A stretch of DNA of 64,000 bases from Ignavibacteria bacterium (GCA_017303675.1 JAFLBX010000001.1:1991902-2055901), one strand, 5' to 3'; positions 43,225 through 53,135 are shown, numbered from the stretch's first letter. Notes: generated from the letters alone by a model not told the origin. Program-made: numbers and translations.

Positions 43225-45207
43225 TTAAGAAACGCCTATTTCTTCCTCAATCTTCGCTAGCTTTTTCGATTCCTCAGACCACTTGTGATACAGATCATTC
43301 AGCTTATCTTTCGCGGATTTATATTCGCCGGTTTTCTTTGAGGAATTTTGCTGATCCTTAAAGAAATCGGGATTCCCCATTTCTTTTTCTATCTCCGCCG
43401 TTTTATCTTCCAGCAGCTTAATTTCTTTTTCAAGCTTATGAATACTTTCCCTCAAAGGTTTTGCATATTTATAAACCTTGTTACGCTGCTCAGCTTCCAG
43501 CCGTTTTTGCTCTTTTGTCTTTTTCTGCTTTGGTGTGCCGTTGGTTTCAGCTAGTGTTGTTGTCTTTTTCGGCTGATTGGCTTCAGTTAACCCTGCTTTT
43601 TCCTCTTCCTTTTTCTGAATATAATACGAGCAATTTCCCAGATATGTCTTTACATTTTTATCCTTTACCTCAATTATCTTTGTTACAATGCCGTCAAGGA
43701 ATTCCCTGTCATGCGAAATGATAAGTATAGTTCCAGTGTAATTATGCAGCGCGTCCATAAGAACGCGTTTACTGTTCATATCTAAATGATTAGTCGGCTC
43801 ATCAAGTATTAAAAAATTACTGGATTTAAGAAGCATGCGCGCAAGCGCTAAGCGTGATTTTTCGCCGCCGGAAAGCACTCCAACCTGCTTGAAAACATCA
43901 TCACCGCGGAATAAAAAGCTGCCAAGTATAGTGCGGAGCTGCTTGCGAATATCGCCTGTAGCAACGGAATCAAGTGTGCCAAGTACATTTGTGGCCGGGT
44001 CAAGTGTATCTGCCTGGTGCTGTGAGTAATACTCAAGCTCAACCTGGAAACCAAGCTTCCTTGTGCCTGATTGATATTCTTCAGTACCGCGGATTATTCT
44101 CGCTAAAGTTGATTTACCAGCTCCGTTCACACCAACAAGCCCTATCTTCTCGCCGCGCTCAAGCTCTAGATTAAGGTCTTTCAGTACAAGGTTATCACCA
44201 TAGCTTTTGGTTACATTCTTTAATTCAAATACCTTCCTTCCGCTGTGTGTTGCCGGGGGAAAGTTAAAATGTATCGCCGTTTCTTCTTCTTCAATTTCTA
44301 TGCGTTCAATTTTATCCAGCATCTTAATTCTGCTCTGCACGCTTGTTGCCTTTGATGCCTTTGAGCGGAAGCGCGTAATGAACCTTTCCTGTTGTTTTAA
44401 ATATTTCTGCTGGTTCTCATAGCTCTTAAACAGCAGCTCTTTTCTTGTATCGCGCTCAGTTACGTAATATGTATAATTGCCTTTGTAAATTGTGACCTTG
44501 CCCGCGTATATTTCAATTGTCTTGTTAGTTATGGTATCCAGGAATTTCCTGTCATGTGATACAAGTATAATTGCGCCTTCGTATGTTTTCAGGAAGTCTT
44601 CGACCCATATCAGTGATTCAATATCAAGATGGTTTGTAGGCTCATCAAGCAGCAGCACTGAAGGCTGCTTAAGCAGCAGCTTCGCAAGCGCTATGCGCAT
44701 CTGCCACCCGCCTGAAAACTCATCGGTAAGTCTGTCAAAATCTTTGGTATGAAACCCTAATCCTTCGAGTATTTTTTCAATGTTCGATTTTATCTTGAAC
44801 CCATCCAGCAGCTCAAACTTATGCTGAAGCTCGCCGTATGTTTCCACAAGGTCCATGTATTCTTCAGAAGTATGGTCAGGGTGAGTTTCAAGCTCTTTTT
44901 GCACCTGGTCAATTTCTTCCTTCAGGGCGGAAATATCGCCAACCCCTGAATAAACCTCTTCATAAATGGTTTTACCGCCGAATGTAATGCCATCCTGCGG
45001 CAGGTAGCCAATAGTTGTGTGCTTTGATACGGCAATTTCGCCCTTATCGGACTCAATTTGACCGTTTATTACCTTCAGCAGGGTTGATTTACCCGCGCCG
45101 TTTGAACCAACAAGCCCTATTCTGTCCTTTGGATTCACTATAAAGGAAAGATTTTCGAACAGCTTTTTGGAGCCGAACTGTACTGTAATATCTGATACTG
45201 ATAGCAT
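43225..45207 (-). CDS. ABC-F family ATPase
   Basis: 660 residues with two ABC domains in one chain and no membrane helices. Domain 1: GSNGAGKSTLLKV, FSGGWQMRIALAKLL, LLLDEPTNHLD. Domain 2: GVNGAGKSTLARI, LSGGEKSRLALARML, LILDEPTNHLD. A charged linker (about 230-320) joins them, and a C-terminal coiled coil (about 575-660) matches the Uup-type DNA/RNA-binding tail. ABC-F proteins act on ribosomes or DNA, some giving antibiotic tolerance. An ATTTATGGGAACAAATT phrase lies 56 bases upstream. Confidence 0.92.
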   Translation of the reverse strand: MLSVSDITVQFGSKKLFENLSFIVNPKDRIGLVGSNGAGKSTLLKVINGQIESDKGEIAVSKHTTIGYLPQDGITFGGKTIYEEVYSGVGDISALKEEIDQVQKELETHPDHTSEEYMDLVETYGELQHKFELLDGFKIKSNIEKILEGLGFHTKDFDRLTDEFSGGWQMRIALAKLLLKQPSVLLLDEPTNHLDIESLIWVEDFLKTYEGAIILVSHDRKFLDTITNKTIEIYAGKVTIYKGNYTYYVTERDTRKELLFKSYENQQKYLKQQERFITRFRSKASKATSVQSRIKMLDKIERIEIEEEETAIHFNFPPATHSGRKVFELKNVTKSYGDNLVLKDLNLELERGEKIGLVGVNGAGKSTLARIIRGTEEYQSGTRKLGFQVELEYYSQHQADTLDPATNVLGTLDSVATGDIRKQLRTILGSFLFRGDDVFKQVGVLSGGEKSRLALARMLLKSSNFLILDEPTNHLDMNSKRVLMDALHNYTGTILIISHDREFLDGIVTKIIEVKDKNVKTYLGNCSYYIQKKEEEKAGLTEANQPKKTTTLAETNGTPKQKKTKEQKRLEAEQRNKVYKYAKPLRESIHKLEKEIKLLEDKTAEIEKEMGNPDFFKDQQNSSKKTGEYKSAKDKLNDLYHKWSEESKKLAKIEEEIGVS

Positions 45208-45283
45208 ATTCTCGTAATTTAACTTTTAATCTTTTAACTTTCAGTAAACTTATTTTTCACAAATTTATGGGAACAAATTCGCC

Positions 45284-45307
45284 GTCGTTGGTCTTTTGAC
45301 CAACGAC
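45284..45307. repeat. REP hairpin of the RAYT gene, copy 1
   Basis: GTCGTTGGTC-TTTT-GACCAACGAC, a perfect 10-bp stem. It shares its GTCGTTGG core with copies on either side of the transposase gene. Confidence 0.8.
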
Positions 45308-45320
45308 AACTTGTTAATTT

Positions 45321-45372
45321 AGGTCGCCTTTGTTGGTGCCTGACTGTCTGTGCAGTTTCTAACCAACGACCT
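45321..45372. repeat. REP hairpin of the RAYT gene, copy 2 (imperfect)
   Basis: AGGTCGCCTTTGTTGGT (45321-45337) and AACCAACGACCT (45361-45372) face each other over a 23-base loop; the left arm has an extra insertion. Confidence 0.65.
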
Positions 45373-45393
45373 GAAATTAAGATACAAAAATGC

Positions 45394-45401
45394 TATTTTT
45401 G
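45394..45401 (+). promoter_or_regulatory. -7 box upstream of the RAYT gene
   Basis: TATTTTTG fits TAnnTTTG and lies 23 bases before the ATG, implying that the transposase gene can still be transcribed. Confidence 0.45.
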
Positions 45402-45424
45402 CGTAAATAAATTAACTAAATGTA

Positions 45425-45946
45425 ATGCATTCAAATCTTTACTTTTTTACTGCAACAATTCTCAAGTGGAAACATCTTTTGAAAAATGATGTTTACAAAG
45501 ATATTATTATCGAAAGTTTAACATATTTGGTTAACGATAATCGAATTATTGTTTATGCTTTTGTTATAATGCCAAATCACATTCATTTGATTTGGCGAAT
45601 ACTTGAGCCCCATTTTAAGTCAAATGTACAAAGGGATTTCCTTAAATATACTGCACAACAGATAAAAGCTAAACTCAAAGCGGACGATATGCGTTATCTG
45701 CTGGAATTTAGAGTGAATGCAAAAGATAGAGAGTTTCAGTTTTGGGAAAGGGATCCATTATCTGTGGAATTAATCAGCTTACCGGTCATTAAACAAAAGA
45801 TAGACTATGTGCATTCAAATCCTGTTCATCCGAAATGGAAACTTGCTGAACAAGTTACAGATTACAAATATTCCTCCGCACGGTTTTATTACATTGGAGA
45901 GCAGGACTTTGGTTTTTTGAGTAATATTGGTGTGGAATATATGTAG
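45425..45946 (+). CDS. REP-associated tyrosine transposase (RAYT), Y1/IS200-like fold
   Basis: 173 residues. VIMPNHIHLIWRI contains the HUH nuclease His-x-His, and a downstream helix with KQKIDYVHSNPVHPKW and DYKYSSARFYY carries the conserved region of the family; the catalytic tyrosine is likely in the KQKIDYVHSNP block. RAYTs are single-copy domesticated relatives of IS200 that nick REP hairpins. Here three hairpins with a GTCGTTGG core flank the gene within 150 bases, and the last one begins eight bases after the stop. This is a complete RAYT-REP unit. Confidence 0.9.
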   Translation: MHSNLYFFTATILKWKHLLKNDVYKDIIIESLTYLVNDNRIIVYAFVIMPNHIHLIWRILEPHFKSNVQRDFLKYTAQQIKAKLKADDMRYLLEFRVNAKDREFQFWERDPLSVELISLPVIKQKIDYVHSNPVHPKWKLAEQVTDYKYSSARFYYIGEQDFGFLSNIGVEYM

Positions 45947-45953
45947 TATTATT

Positions 45954-45977
45954 GTCGTTGGTGAGAACACCAACGAC
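45954..45977. repeat. REP hairpin of the RAYT gene, copy 3
   Basis: GTCGTTGGTG-AGAA-CACCAACGAC, a perfect 10-bp stem. A GTAG tetranucleotide (45943-45946), which also contains the RAYT stop codon, lies just 5'; E. coli REPs carry GTAG at this side. Confidence 0.8.
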
Positions 45978-45982
45978 GGCGT

Positions 45983-46126
45983 TTAAATTGCCATTTGACG
46001 TGTAGTTTGCCCTACAAAAAGCGCGACTTCATTTTCAGTACTTTCAGAACTACAGGTCCACTCCTGACAAAAAGATAAATTAATTATTGAAATGATAAGA
46101 ATAAGTGTTAAAACCAGAGAATTCAT
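45983..46126 (-). CDS. Small secreted peptide gene (47 residues)
   Basis: On the minus strand, AAAAGGAGGCATT precedes an ATG, a near-perfect Shine-Dalgarno sequence. The frame reads MNSLVLTLILIISIINLSFC, a signal peptide, and then QEWTCSSESTENEV and ALFVGQTTRQMAI before TAA. The mature peptide would be about 27 residues. It starts 34 bases after the T9SS gene stop and ends five bases from a REP hairpin, so it may be a truncated larger gene whose 3' part was lost to REP insertion. No homologue is known to me. Confidence 0.5.
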   Translation of the reverse strand: MNSLVLTLILIISIINLSFCQEWTCSSESTENEVALFVGQTTRQMAI

Positions 46127-46160
46127 AATGCCTCCTTTTAGATTAAGATTGTATTTTCTG

Positions 46161-47768
46161 CTATTTTATTAACATTATTTTTTTAGTTTGGTTAAATCCT
46201 GTTTGAGATTCCATCCTCACAAAGTATATCCCAGAAGCTTTGCTGCTTGCATCCCATGTTATCTCGTAGGTTCCGGCTAATTGTTCTTTATCTTGCAGTA
46301 CTTCAATCTGTTGGCCTTTAATATCAAAAATTGTGATCTTAATACTTGCTGCTTTTGATAATTGATACTTTATATTTGTAACGGGATTGAACGGGTTAGG
46401 ATATGCATCATAAAGCATGTATTCATTTACTATGACTAGAGTATTTATTATACCTATAACCGTATCCGGATTCTGAAAGCCTCTTACGTTGCAGTATATA
46501 TCTGTGTTATAATTATTTGGTATAAAATAGGTCCAAGTACAATAAACTCTGTCATTTAAAATTTTCATTGCATCTGCTCTTTGATTTGTCGGATTTGGAG
46601 ATAGCGAAGGTACCATATATTGATTTCCAATTGGTATTCCAAGTGAATCAAACTTTCTACCATAACTTTGTTCTCTGCCAGTTAAATTTAAATCTGTCCA
46701 GTATATGAAGAACTTTTTATCACTTCGTATATCAACAGCTGTACCAAATGCACCTGTACCGCAAGGGCTGTTATTTCCTTTTCTATTAATTCCTAAGGAA
46801 TTCCCGGTTATATCATACAATTGGAAAAATACCTCACCATTATTGCATAATCTTGGATCAGTCCAAACGACAATCGTTTGCCCATATCCATTATTTGATA
46901 CTTTTGCACCACCTCTGAACATCAGTGCATTTATGTCGTCATTTACTTTTACATTATTTCCAATTTTAACTCCTGCTGTATTATAACGCTGCATATAAAT
47001 ATCGTATTTAGCAGTAAACGGCTCCTGCCTGTTATCCTGCCAAACAATCACAAATGAACCGTCATTATTCATTGCAACTGATGGAAACTCCGCATCACTT
47101 GAAGCCTCATTCACGCTGTCTACAGAGCCTATCTTTATGCCGGAACTATCGAAACGTTGAAAGTATACTGTTAGATTAGCGTTGAAAGCGGGTTTATGGC
47201 TCCAACATATAATAAATTTTCCTGAAGTATCCGTTGATATATTTAGTCCGTAAAACAAATTTTCATCAACTGAATAAATACTATCTGTAACTTTTCGTGG
47301 AATATCCAAAAATGTTCCGTTTTTGTTGAATCGTTGATAAAATATTTCGTATTTATTTAATGGCTCAAAAAATCTTAACCATGCGATTATAAATTTACCG
47401 TCCTTTAGAACAGAAATACATGGCAAACCTGCTGTATCCTGTCCGATTCTAAAATTGATTCCTAAAGCCAAGCCATTTTTATCAAATCGCTGGCAATAAA
47501 CTTGGCCTGGTGATGAGTTTCCAGGATTTACTCTCACATCTCTCCATACAACAACAAAATTACCAGCTGAATCAACGCCAATTTGTGAGTTTACCTGGTA
47601 GCTGTTCAGGTTATCATCGTTTACTTTAAAATCGGGTATGTATGCATTAAGCCATTGAGTATATACAGGCAAAGTAAAAAATGAAAAAATAGCATAACAA
47701 TATATGATTCGGATATAATTCGAAAGGAAAATGGATCTTTGGGTTTTATTTAATATTTTTTGCTTCAT
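46161..47768 (-). CDS. Secreted repeat protein with T9SS sorting domain
   Basis: 535 residues. The signal region (about 15-40, IIYCYAIFSFFTLPVYTQ) leads to repeated beta-propeller-like blades of the form GNFVVVWRDVR, GKFIIAWLRF, GKFIICWSH, GSFVIVWQDNRQ and GQTIVVWTDPR, each followed by an YxQRFD..G element. Blades number about six. The C-terminus is a T9SS type-A domain (AYPNPFNPVTNIKY to KKIMLIK). Binding or structural surface role inferred; no catalytic motif is visible. Confidence 0.85.
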   Translation of the reverse strand: MKQKILNKTQRSIFLSNYIRIIYCYAIFSFFTLPVYTQWLNAYIPDFKVNDDNLNSYQVNSQIGVDSAGNFVVVWRDVRVNPGNSSPGQVYCQRFDKNGLALGINFRIGQDTAGLPCISVLKDGKFIIAWLRFFEPLNKYEIFYQRFNKNGTFLDIPRKVTDSIYSVDENLFYGLNISTDTSGKFIICWSHKPAFNANLTVYFQRFDSSGIKIGSVDSVNEASSDAEFPSVAMNNDGSFVIVWQDNRQEPFTAKYDIYMQRYNTAGVKIGNNVKVNDDINALMFRGGAKVSNNGYGQTIVVWTDPRLCNNGEVFFQLYDITGNSLGINRKGNNSPCGTGAFGTAVDIRSDKKFFIYWTDLNLTGREQSYGRKFDSLGIPIGNQYMVPSLSPNPTNQRADAMKILNDRVYCTWTYFIPNNYNTDIYCNVRGFQNPDTVIGIINTLVIVNEYMLYDAYPNPFNPVTNIKYQLSKAASIKITIFDIKGQQIEVLQDKEQLAGTYEITWDASSKASGIYFVRMESQTGFNQTKKIMLIK

Positions 47769-48065
47769 TACTTGTATAAGTTTAAAGTAATTTAGCTATA
47801 AATTCTGTAAAATTTCACATAAAGGCGTTTGCCTGTATCATGATATCATTTATATTTAAAATAATATTAGTTTTTAGTTAATGCAATAGCAAAGCATTAA
47901 AAATATATTTTGTTCAATTAAACACGAAACCATGTATATAATCCAATGTATTCATTTTTCTAACATTTATGGGAACAAATTACATTATTTTACATATAAT
48001 TAGAAAGAAAGTTCATAAAAAGAGATTTTACTTTACCAAAAGCTTCAATTTAAAGGAGAATTACC

Positions 48066-51000
48066 ATGCTGAACCAAATGAAAAACCTGATGATAGCGGC
48101 CATTGCTGCCATAATAATGCTGCCGGCCGTTCTGTTTTCGCAGGACCGCAATGAAGACATCAATATGTCATACACCGTTTACAGTAACAATATGTACGGC
48201 TCAGGTGATGACGTTATAATAAATATTTACGCCTACTATATGAAAAAAGGGGCGGAGTTCAATATAAAAATTTATAAGATCAAGGATATCGAAGGCTTCT
48301 TTTCCAGGCAGACCTCTAATTCATCAATAGATGTGCTCAGCAAAGATAGCCTTAACCTGCTTGGACTCTGCGAAGAAGTTGACAGCTTTAACAAAAGAAT
48401 GAAGGTAGAAGGCTCCGAAAACTATTATTACAGCTATGAATCCTTCACTTACAAACCCCGCCAAAAAGGCGCTTATGTAGCGCGTGTATCGTATAAAAAT
48501 AAAGTGGCTTACACCGGATTTTTCGTAACTGATATAGGCACTATCACAGAAGCATCAAACAACGCATTGCTTGCTTATACTGTTGATAAAAAAACAGGTG
48601 AGCCGCTAAGTGATGTTGAGCTTGGATTTTTCCTTGGCACAAAGAAAATAGGCGTTGGCAGAACAATGCAGGGTTTATTCTTCAAAGAAATTACCGCTGA
48701 AGATAGAGAGTACGCTGCCGCAAATAATATTGCATACCCGCTTATCATTGGCAGAAAAGGCGATGATATCGCCGTATCTGATCCATACCTGTATTTTGGC
48801 TATGGCGCGAATATGTACAGTGTTTATATCTATCCAAACCAGCCGGTGTATAGACCCAAATCAATTGTAGAATTTAAAGGTATCATCCGCAGATCAAATC
48901 CAAACGGATTCGAGAACTACCCCGAAAAAGAACTTACCGTTCGCATTAAAGATTCGCGCGGCGCGGAAGTTTCCAAGCAGGTACTTAAAACAAACTCACA
49001 CGGAAGCTTTTCAGGCAGTTATGAAATTGAAGAAAATGCCGCGCTTGGGCAGTACTTTATTTATGCTGAGCTTGATAAAGGCCAGCAGTACACAGGTAAT
49101 TTCTTTGTGGAAGAATACAAAAAACCTGAATATAAAGTAGGCATTACACTTGATAAAGACCAGTACTTAAACGGCGAGAGCATCAAAGGAATCGTACAGG
49201 CTGATTATTACTTCGGCTCACCAGTACAGGATGCTGAAGTTGAATATAATGTGTACAAAAAGACCTTCTATAAACCCTGGTGGTATTTCAGTGAATACAG
49301 CTGGTGGTATGAAGAGTATTACGCCAACCAGGATGATAACCAGAAATATAATAACGCTGATTTCATCTACAGCGGCACTGGCAAGCTTGATAAAGAAGGC
49401 AGGTTTGATTTTGATTACAGCATCAAGGAAGATTTTAAATCAAAATATAACAACTGGTGGTATTGGGATAGGGAAGCAACTTATGAAACTGATTTCATCT
49501 ACATTATTCAGGCTAAGGTAACCGATAAATCACGCCGTGAGATTTCTTCAACAAAAACTGTGTATGTCACACGGTCTGATTTCTTCATGACAGCCAAGGC
49601 TGATAAATACATGTATAAACCCGATGAGAAAGTTACAGTTGAAGTTAAAGCGCTGGATTTTTCTGATAAACCCAAACAGGTAAGCTTTGAAGCCGTTGTT
49701 AACAGGCTTACATGGAGCGGCTACCCTGATTATAAACAAAATAAAAATTATGTTACAACCGTAAGCGGTTCAACAAATGATAAAGGTGTAGGTACTGTAT
49801 CGTTTGATGCTGAAGGTGAAGGTTATTATTCCATAGAAATTAATTCCTATGATAGCCGCGGCAAAAAGGTAACAGAAAATACTTACTGCTATGTTTCTAA
49901 AGGTGATATGTGGTGGTGGTATAATGAATCAGGTACCGTGCAGATCTTTCCCGATAAAGACAGCTATAAACCCGGTGAAACCTGCAAAGCGCTGATTGTA
50001 ACTACTACTCCCGGTGCGAACGTACTTATAACAACGCAGAATGATAATATACTATCATACAAAGTTGAAAAAATTGAAGGTACCTCAAAGCTTATTGAAG
50101 TGCCGGTAAGTGCGAATTCAAGTCCGAATTTTTATATTTCTGTTGCTTATGTCTCAGGAGGTCAGTTTTATTCAGCAAGCAAATCCGTAATGGTAATGCC
50201 TGAAGAAAAATTCCTGACAGTGAATATTGCAACAGATAAAACATCATATAAACCTAAGGATGACGGCACTGTGATGATAAAGGTCACTGATGCAGCCGGG
50301 AATCCTGTACCCAATGCTGAAGTATCACTGGGTATTGTTGATGAAAGTATTTATGCCATAAAACCCGATAACACAAAGGATATTAAGAGCTTCTTCTATG
50401 CGCCTAAATGGAACACTGTAAGTATTCATTACAGCAGCGCGTATTCATATTACAGCTACTCAAGGCTGATAACCATATACGAGCGGTTCGATGTAAAATC
50501 ACTGCGCGATGAAGAGCTTGGTACTATCAAAGGCAAGCTGAGCGATAAGAACGGTAACGCAATACCGTATGCAACTATAATAATTGATGGCGACTTTGTT
50601 GCCGCTACAACTGCCGATGACGGCACTTATGAATTCAAGCTCCCCGAAGGCAGCTACACTATAAGCGTTCAGCAAAATACAAAAACCCGCGAAAGCGAAA
50701 AAGAGCTTGAAGTAAAAAAAGGACAAACAATTACCGTTAACCTTAAGTCTTCAGCAAGCGGTCTGATAATTGACGGAACAACCGTTGATTACCAGCAGTC
50801 ATTTGATGATGCAGGACAGGAAAACCTGAGATCAGGTATAGTTACTACGGATAAAGTTACGAACCAGACAGAAGCTCCGCGTAAAGAAAAGAAAATGGAA
50901 ACAGAAAAGCTTGCTGATTTAAAAGGTAATAAAGATGACGAAGGCGGAAGGACTAAAAACGGGTCAGAATTCGTTGAAGCTGAAACGCGCAGTGATTTCC

Positions 51001-53135
51001 GAGATGCGATCTATTGGAATCCTTCAGTTATGACTGATGAGAATGGCTATGCCACTGTTCAGGTCAAATTTCCTGATAACCTCACTTCGTGGACTCTCAC
51101 TTCCAGGGTTATTACCAATGATACTAAGGTAGGACAGCAGGTAAATTCCGTAATTACCCGTAAGGACCTGCTTGTTAGAATGGAAACACCGCGCTTTTTC
51201 CAGCAGGAAGATGAAGTAACAATTTCAACTATAATACATAACTACCTCGAAGAGGATAAATCAACCAAGATAAGCCTGAAGGCTGAAAACATTGAGCTTA
51301 TGGGCGATCCTAACGAACAGGTTATTACATTAGGCAAAAATGAAGAAAGACGTATTGACTGGAAGGTGAAAGTTACAAATCCAACAGGCTTTGCAAAGCT
51401 TACTGCCAGCGCGCTCACTAACCAGGAATCAGACGCGGTTGAAATGAAAATTCCTCTGCAGCCCCACGGCCTGCAGCTGGCTAGCTACCAGGCTATGGAT
51501 ATTTCCGATGCTGAAAAGACCGAATATAAGTTTGTAACAATTCCTGAATACACCGATCTAAGAAGTACAAAGCTTACTCTGAATGTAGCTCCATCACTTG
51601 CCGCAACAATGCTCGGCGCGCTTGATGAGCTCGTAGGCTATCCATACGGCTGTGTTGAGCAGACCATGAGCAGATTTTTACCAACTGTGATTGTTGCTAA
51701 TGCTTTTAAAGATCTCAACGCGCCTATCAGCGAAGCAACACAGAAAGATATGCCGAAGATGGTCGAAGCCGGCTATAACAGGCTGTATTCAATGCAGCAT
51801 TATGATGGCGGCTGGGGCTGGTGGACAAATGACCAGTCACATCCCTTCATGACATCGTATGTTGTGTATGGATTAACACTCGGCGATAAGGCAGGTTATC
51901 CTGTCAGAAAAGATGTTATGTCAAAAGGCATCAAGGCTATTAAAGAGCAGCTAAAAGATAAAAACCTTGAAGCTACTACCAGGGCTTATATGCTTTATGC
52001 GCTGTCATATGCGGATAATAAAGATACAAAAATATTCGAAGAGCAGTTCAGGCTGCTGATAGAAGCTGAAATGAACGACTATTCGATTGCGCTGCTTTCA
52101 ATGGCTGCAAGGAACATTGGCGATAATGAAACTGCCGATAAATATTCAAGAATGCTGGTAACACATGCGCAGGATATGGGCGAATCCGGTTCTTACTGGG
52201 GCGGCAAAACCTTCCATTACACATGGCAGGATGATAAAGTGCAGACTACAGCAATGGCTGTAAAAGCGCTGCTGCTTGATCCGGTTAGCCTGAAAGATAA
52301 TCCGGAATTAATGAATAAAGCTGTACGCTGGCTTATGCAGCAGCGCCAGGGCGGCGGGTGGTGGAACACACAGTCAACTGCGTTCATTATCTACGCAATG
52401 GTTGATTATCTTAAGACCTCCAAAGAACTTGAGCCGGATTATAATGTAAAAATATCAGTTAACGGCGAGCTTCTGCATGATAAAAAAATGACACGTGAAG
52501 ATGTATTCATGAAAGATCTTAAATTCGTTATCGATGGCTCAAAGCTTAAAGCAGGGCAGAATGATATTAAGATAGAAAAATCAGGCACAGGCAAGGTATA
52601 TGTATCAAGCGACCTGAGATATTATACCAGCGAAGGTGTTATTCAGCCCCGCGAGAATGGTTTCAGGGTACATAAAGAATATTTCAAGCTTGAAAAATAC
52701 ACCAAGTATAACGATGATAAGATAATATATCAGAAGCGTTATTTTGGCGGTGAAGTAAAATCAGGCGATGAAATTCTTGTTAAAGTTCGCGTTGAAGCCA
52801 AAGATAAGGATATGCAGTATTTCATGCTCGAAGATCCTATCCCTGCAGGATGCGAAGTAATAAAAGATGACTGGGCCTATACAATTGAAGATGAAAAAGA
52901 TTACTCCGGGTGGGATTATTACTGGTGGAGATGGTGGTACGCTGATAAGGATATCCGCAATAACCGCGTGACATTCTTCGCAACATATCTGTATGGAGAT
53001 ACTTATGAGTTCACATACATAATGCGCGCGCAGATACCGGGTAAATACAACGTTATCCCCGCAACTGGTATGCTGATGTATTATCCCGATGTTCGCGGCT
53101 CAAGTGAAGAAATAAAGATCGAAATAACTGATTAA
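48066..53135 (+). CDS. Alpha-2-macroglobulin family protein with carboxypeptidase-regulatory-like insert
   Basis: 1689 residues. A strong Shine-Dalgarno sequence (AAAGGAG) sits nine bases before the ATG, and a signal peptide ends near LFSQ. MG2 shows PVYRPKSIVEFKGIIR. Several macroglobulin domains follow, Trp/Tyr-rich at 395-475. A carboxypeptidase-regulatory-like domain lies at about 818-900 (GTIKGKLSDKNGNAIPYATI). The A2M domain begins at WNPSVMTDENGYATV and the thioester motif is intact: YPYGCVEQTM with Cys1196 and Gln1199. No lipobox is seen, so it may be free in the periplasm or outside. Such proteins trap proteases by covalent thioester capture. No penicillin-binding protein 1C gene is adjacent. 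Confidence 0.92.
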   Translation: MLNQMKNLMIAAIAAIIMLPAVLFSQDRNEDINMSYTVYSNNMYGSGDDVIINIYAYYMKKGAEFNIKIYKIKDIEGFFSRQTSNSSIDVLSKDSLNLLGLCEEVDSFNKRMKVEGSENYYYSYESFTYKPRQKGAYVARVSYKNKVAYTGFFVTDIGTITEASNNALLAYTVDKKTGEPLSDVELGFFLGTKKIGVGRTMQGLFFKEITAEDREYAAANNIAYPLIIGRKGDDIAVSDPYLYFGYGANMYSVYIYPNQPVYRPKSIVEFKGIIRRSNPNGFENYPEKELTVRIKDSRGAEVSKQVLKTNSHGSFSGSYEIEENAALGQYFIYAELDKGQQYTGNFFVEEYKKPEYKVGITLDKDQYLNGESIKGIVQADYYFGSPVQDAEVEYNVYKKTFYKPWWYFSEYSWWYEEYYANQDDNQKYNNADFIYSGTGKLDKEGRFDFDYSIKEDFKSKYNNWWYWDREATYETDFIYIIQAKVTDKSRREISSTKTVYVTRSDFFMTAKADKYMYKPDEKVTVEVKALDFSDKPKQVSFEAVVNRLTWSGYPDYKQNKNYVTTVSGSTNDKGVGTVSFDAEGEGYYSIEINSYDSRGKKVTENTYCYVSKGDMWWWYNESGTVQIFPDKDSYKPGETCKALIVTTTPGANVLITTQNDNILSYKVEKIEGTSKLIEVPVSANSSPNFYISVAYVSGGQFYSASKSVMVMPEEKFLTVNIATDKTSYKPKDDGTVMIKVTDAAGNPVPNAEVSLGIVDESIYAIKPDNTKDIKSFFYAPKWNTVSIHYSSAYSYYSYSRLITIYERFDVKSLRDEELGTIKGKLSDKNGNAIPYATIIIDGDFVAATTADDGTYEFKLPEGSYTISVQQNTKTRESEKELEVKKGQTITVNLKSSASGLIIDGTTVDYQQSFDDAGQENLRSGIVTTDKVTNQTEAPRKEKKMETEKLADLKGNKDDEGGRTKNGSEFVEAETRSDFRDAIYWNPSVMTDENGYATVQVKFPDNLTSWTLTSRVITNDTKVGQQVNSVITRKDLLVRMETPRFFQQEDEVTISTIIHNYLEEDKSTKISLKAENIELMGDPNEQVITLGKNEERRIDWKVKVTNPTGFAKLTASALTNQESDAVEMKIPLQPHGLQLASYQAMDISDAEKTEYKFVTIPEYTDLRSTKLTLNVAPSLAATMLGALDELVGYPYGCVEQTMSRFLPTVIVANAFKDLNAPISEATQKDMPKMVEAGYNRLYSMQHYDGGWGWWTNDQSHPFMTSYVVYGLTLGDKAGYPVRKDVMSKGIKAIKEQLKDKNLEATTRAYMLYALSYADNKDTKIFEEQFRLLIEAEMNDYSIALLSMAARNIGDNETADKYSRMLVTHAQDMGESGSYWGGKTFHYTWQDDKVQTTAMAVKALLLDPVSLKDNPELMNKAVRWLMQQRQGGGWWNTQSTAFIIYAMVDYLKTSKELEPDYNVKISVNGELLHDKKMTREDVFMKDLKFVIDGSKLKAGQNDIKIEKSGTGKVYVSSDLRYYTSEGVIQPRENGFRVHKEYFKLEKYTKYNDDKIIYQKRYFGGEVKSGDEILVKVRVEAKDKDMQYFMLEDPIPAGCEVIKDDWAYTIEDEKDYSGWDYYWWRWWYADKDIRNNRVTFFATYLYGDTYEFTYIMRAQIPGKYNVIPATGMLMYYPDVRGSSEEIKIEITD

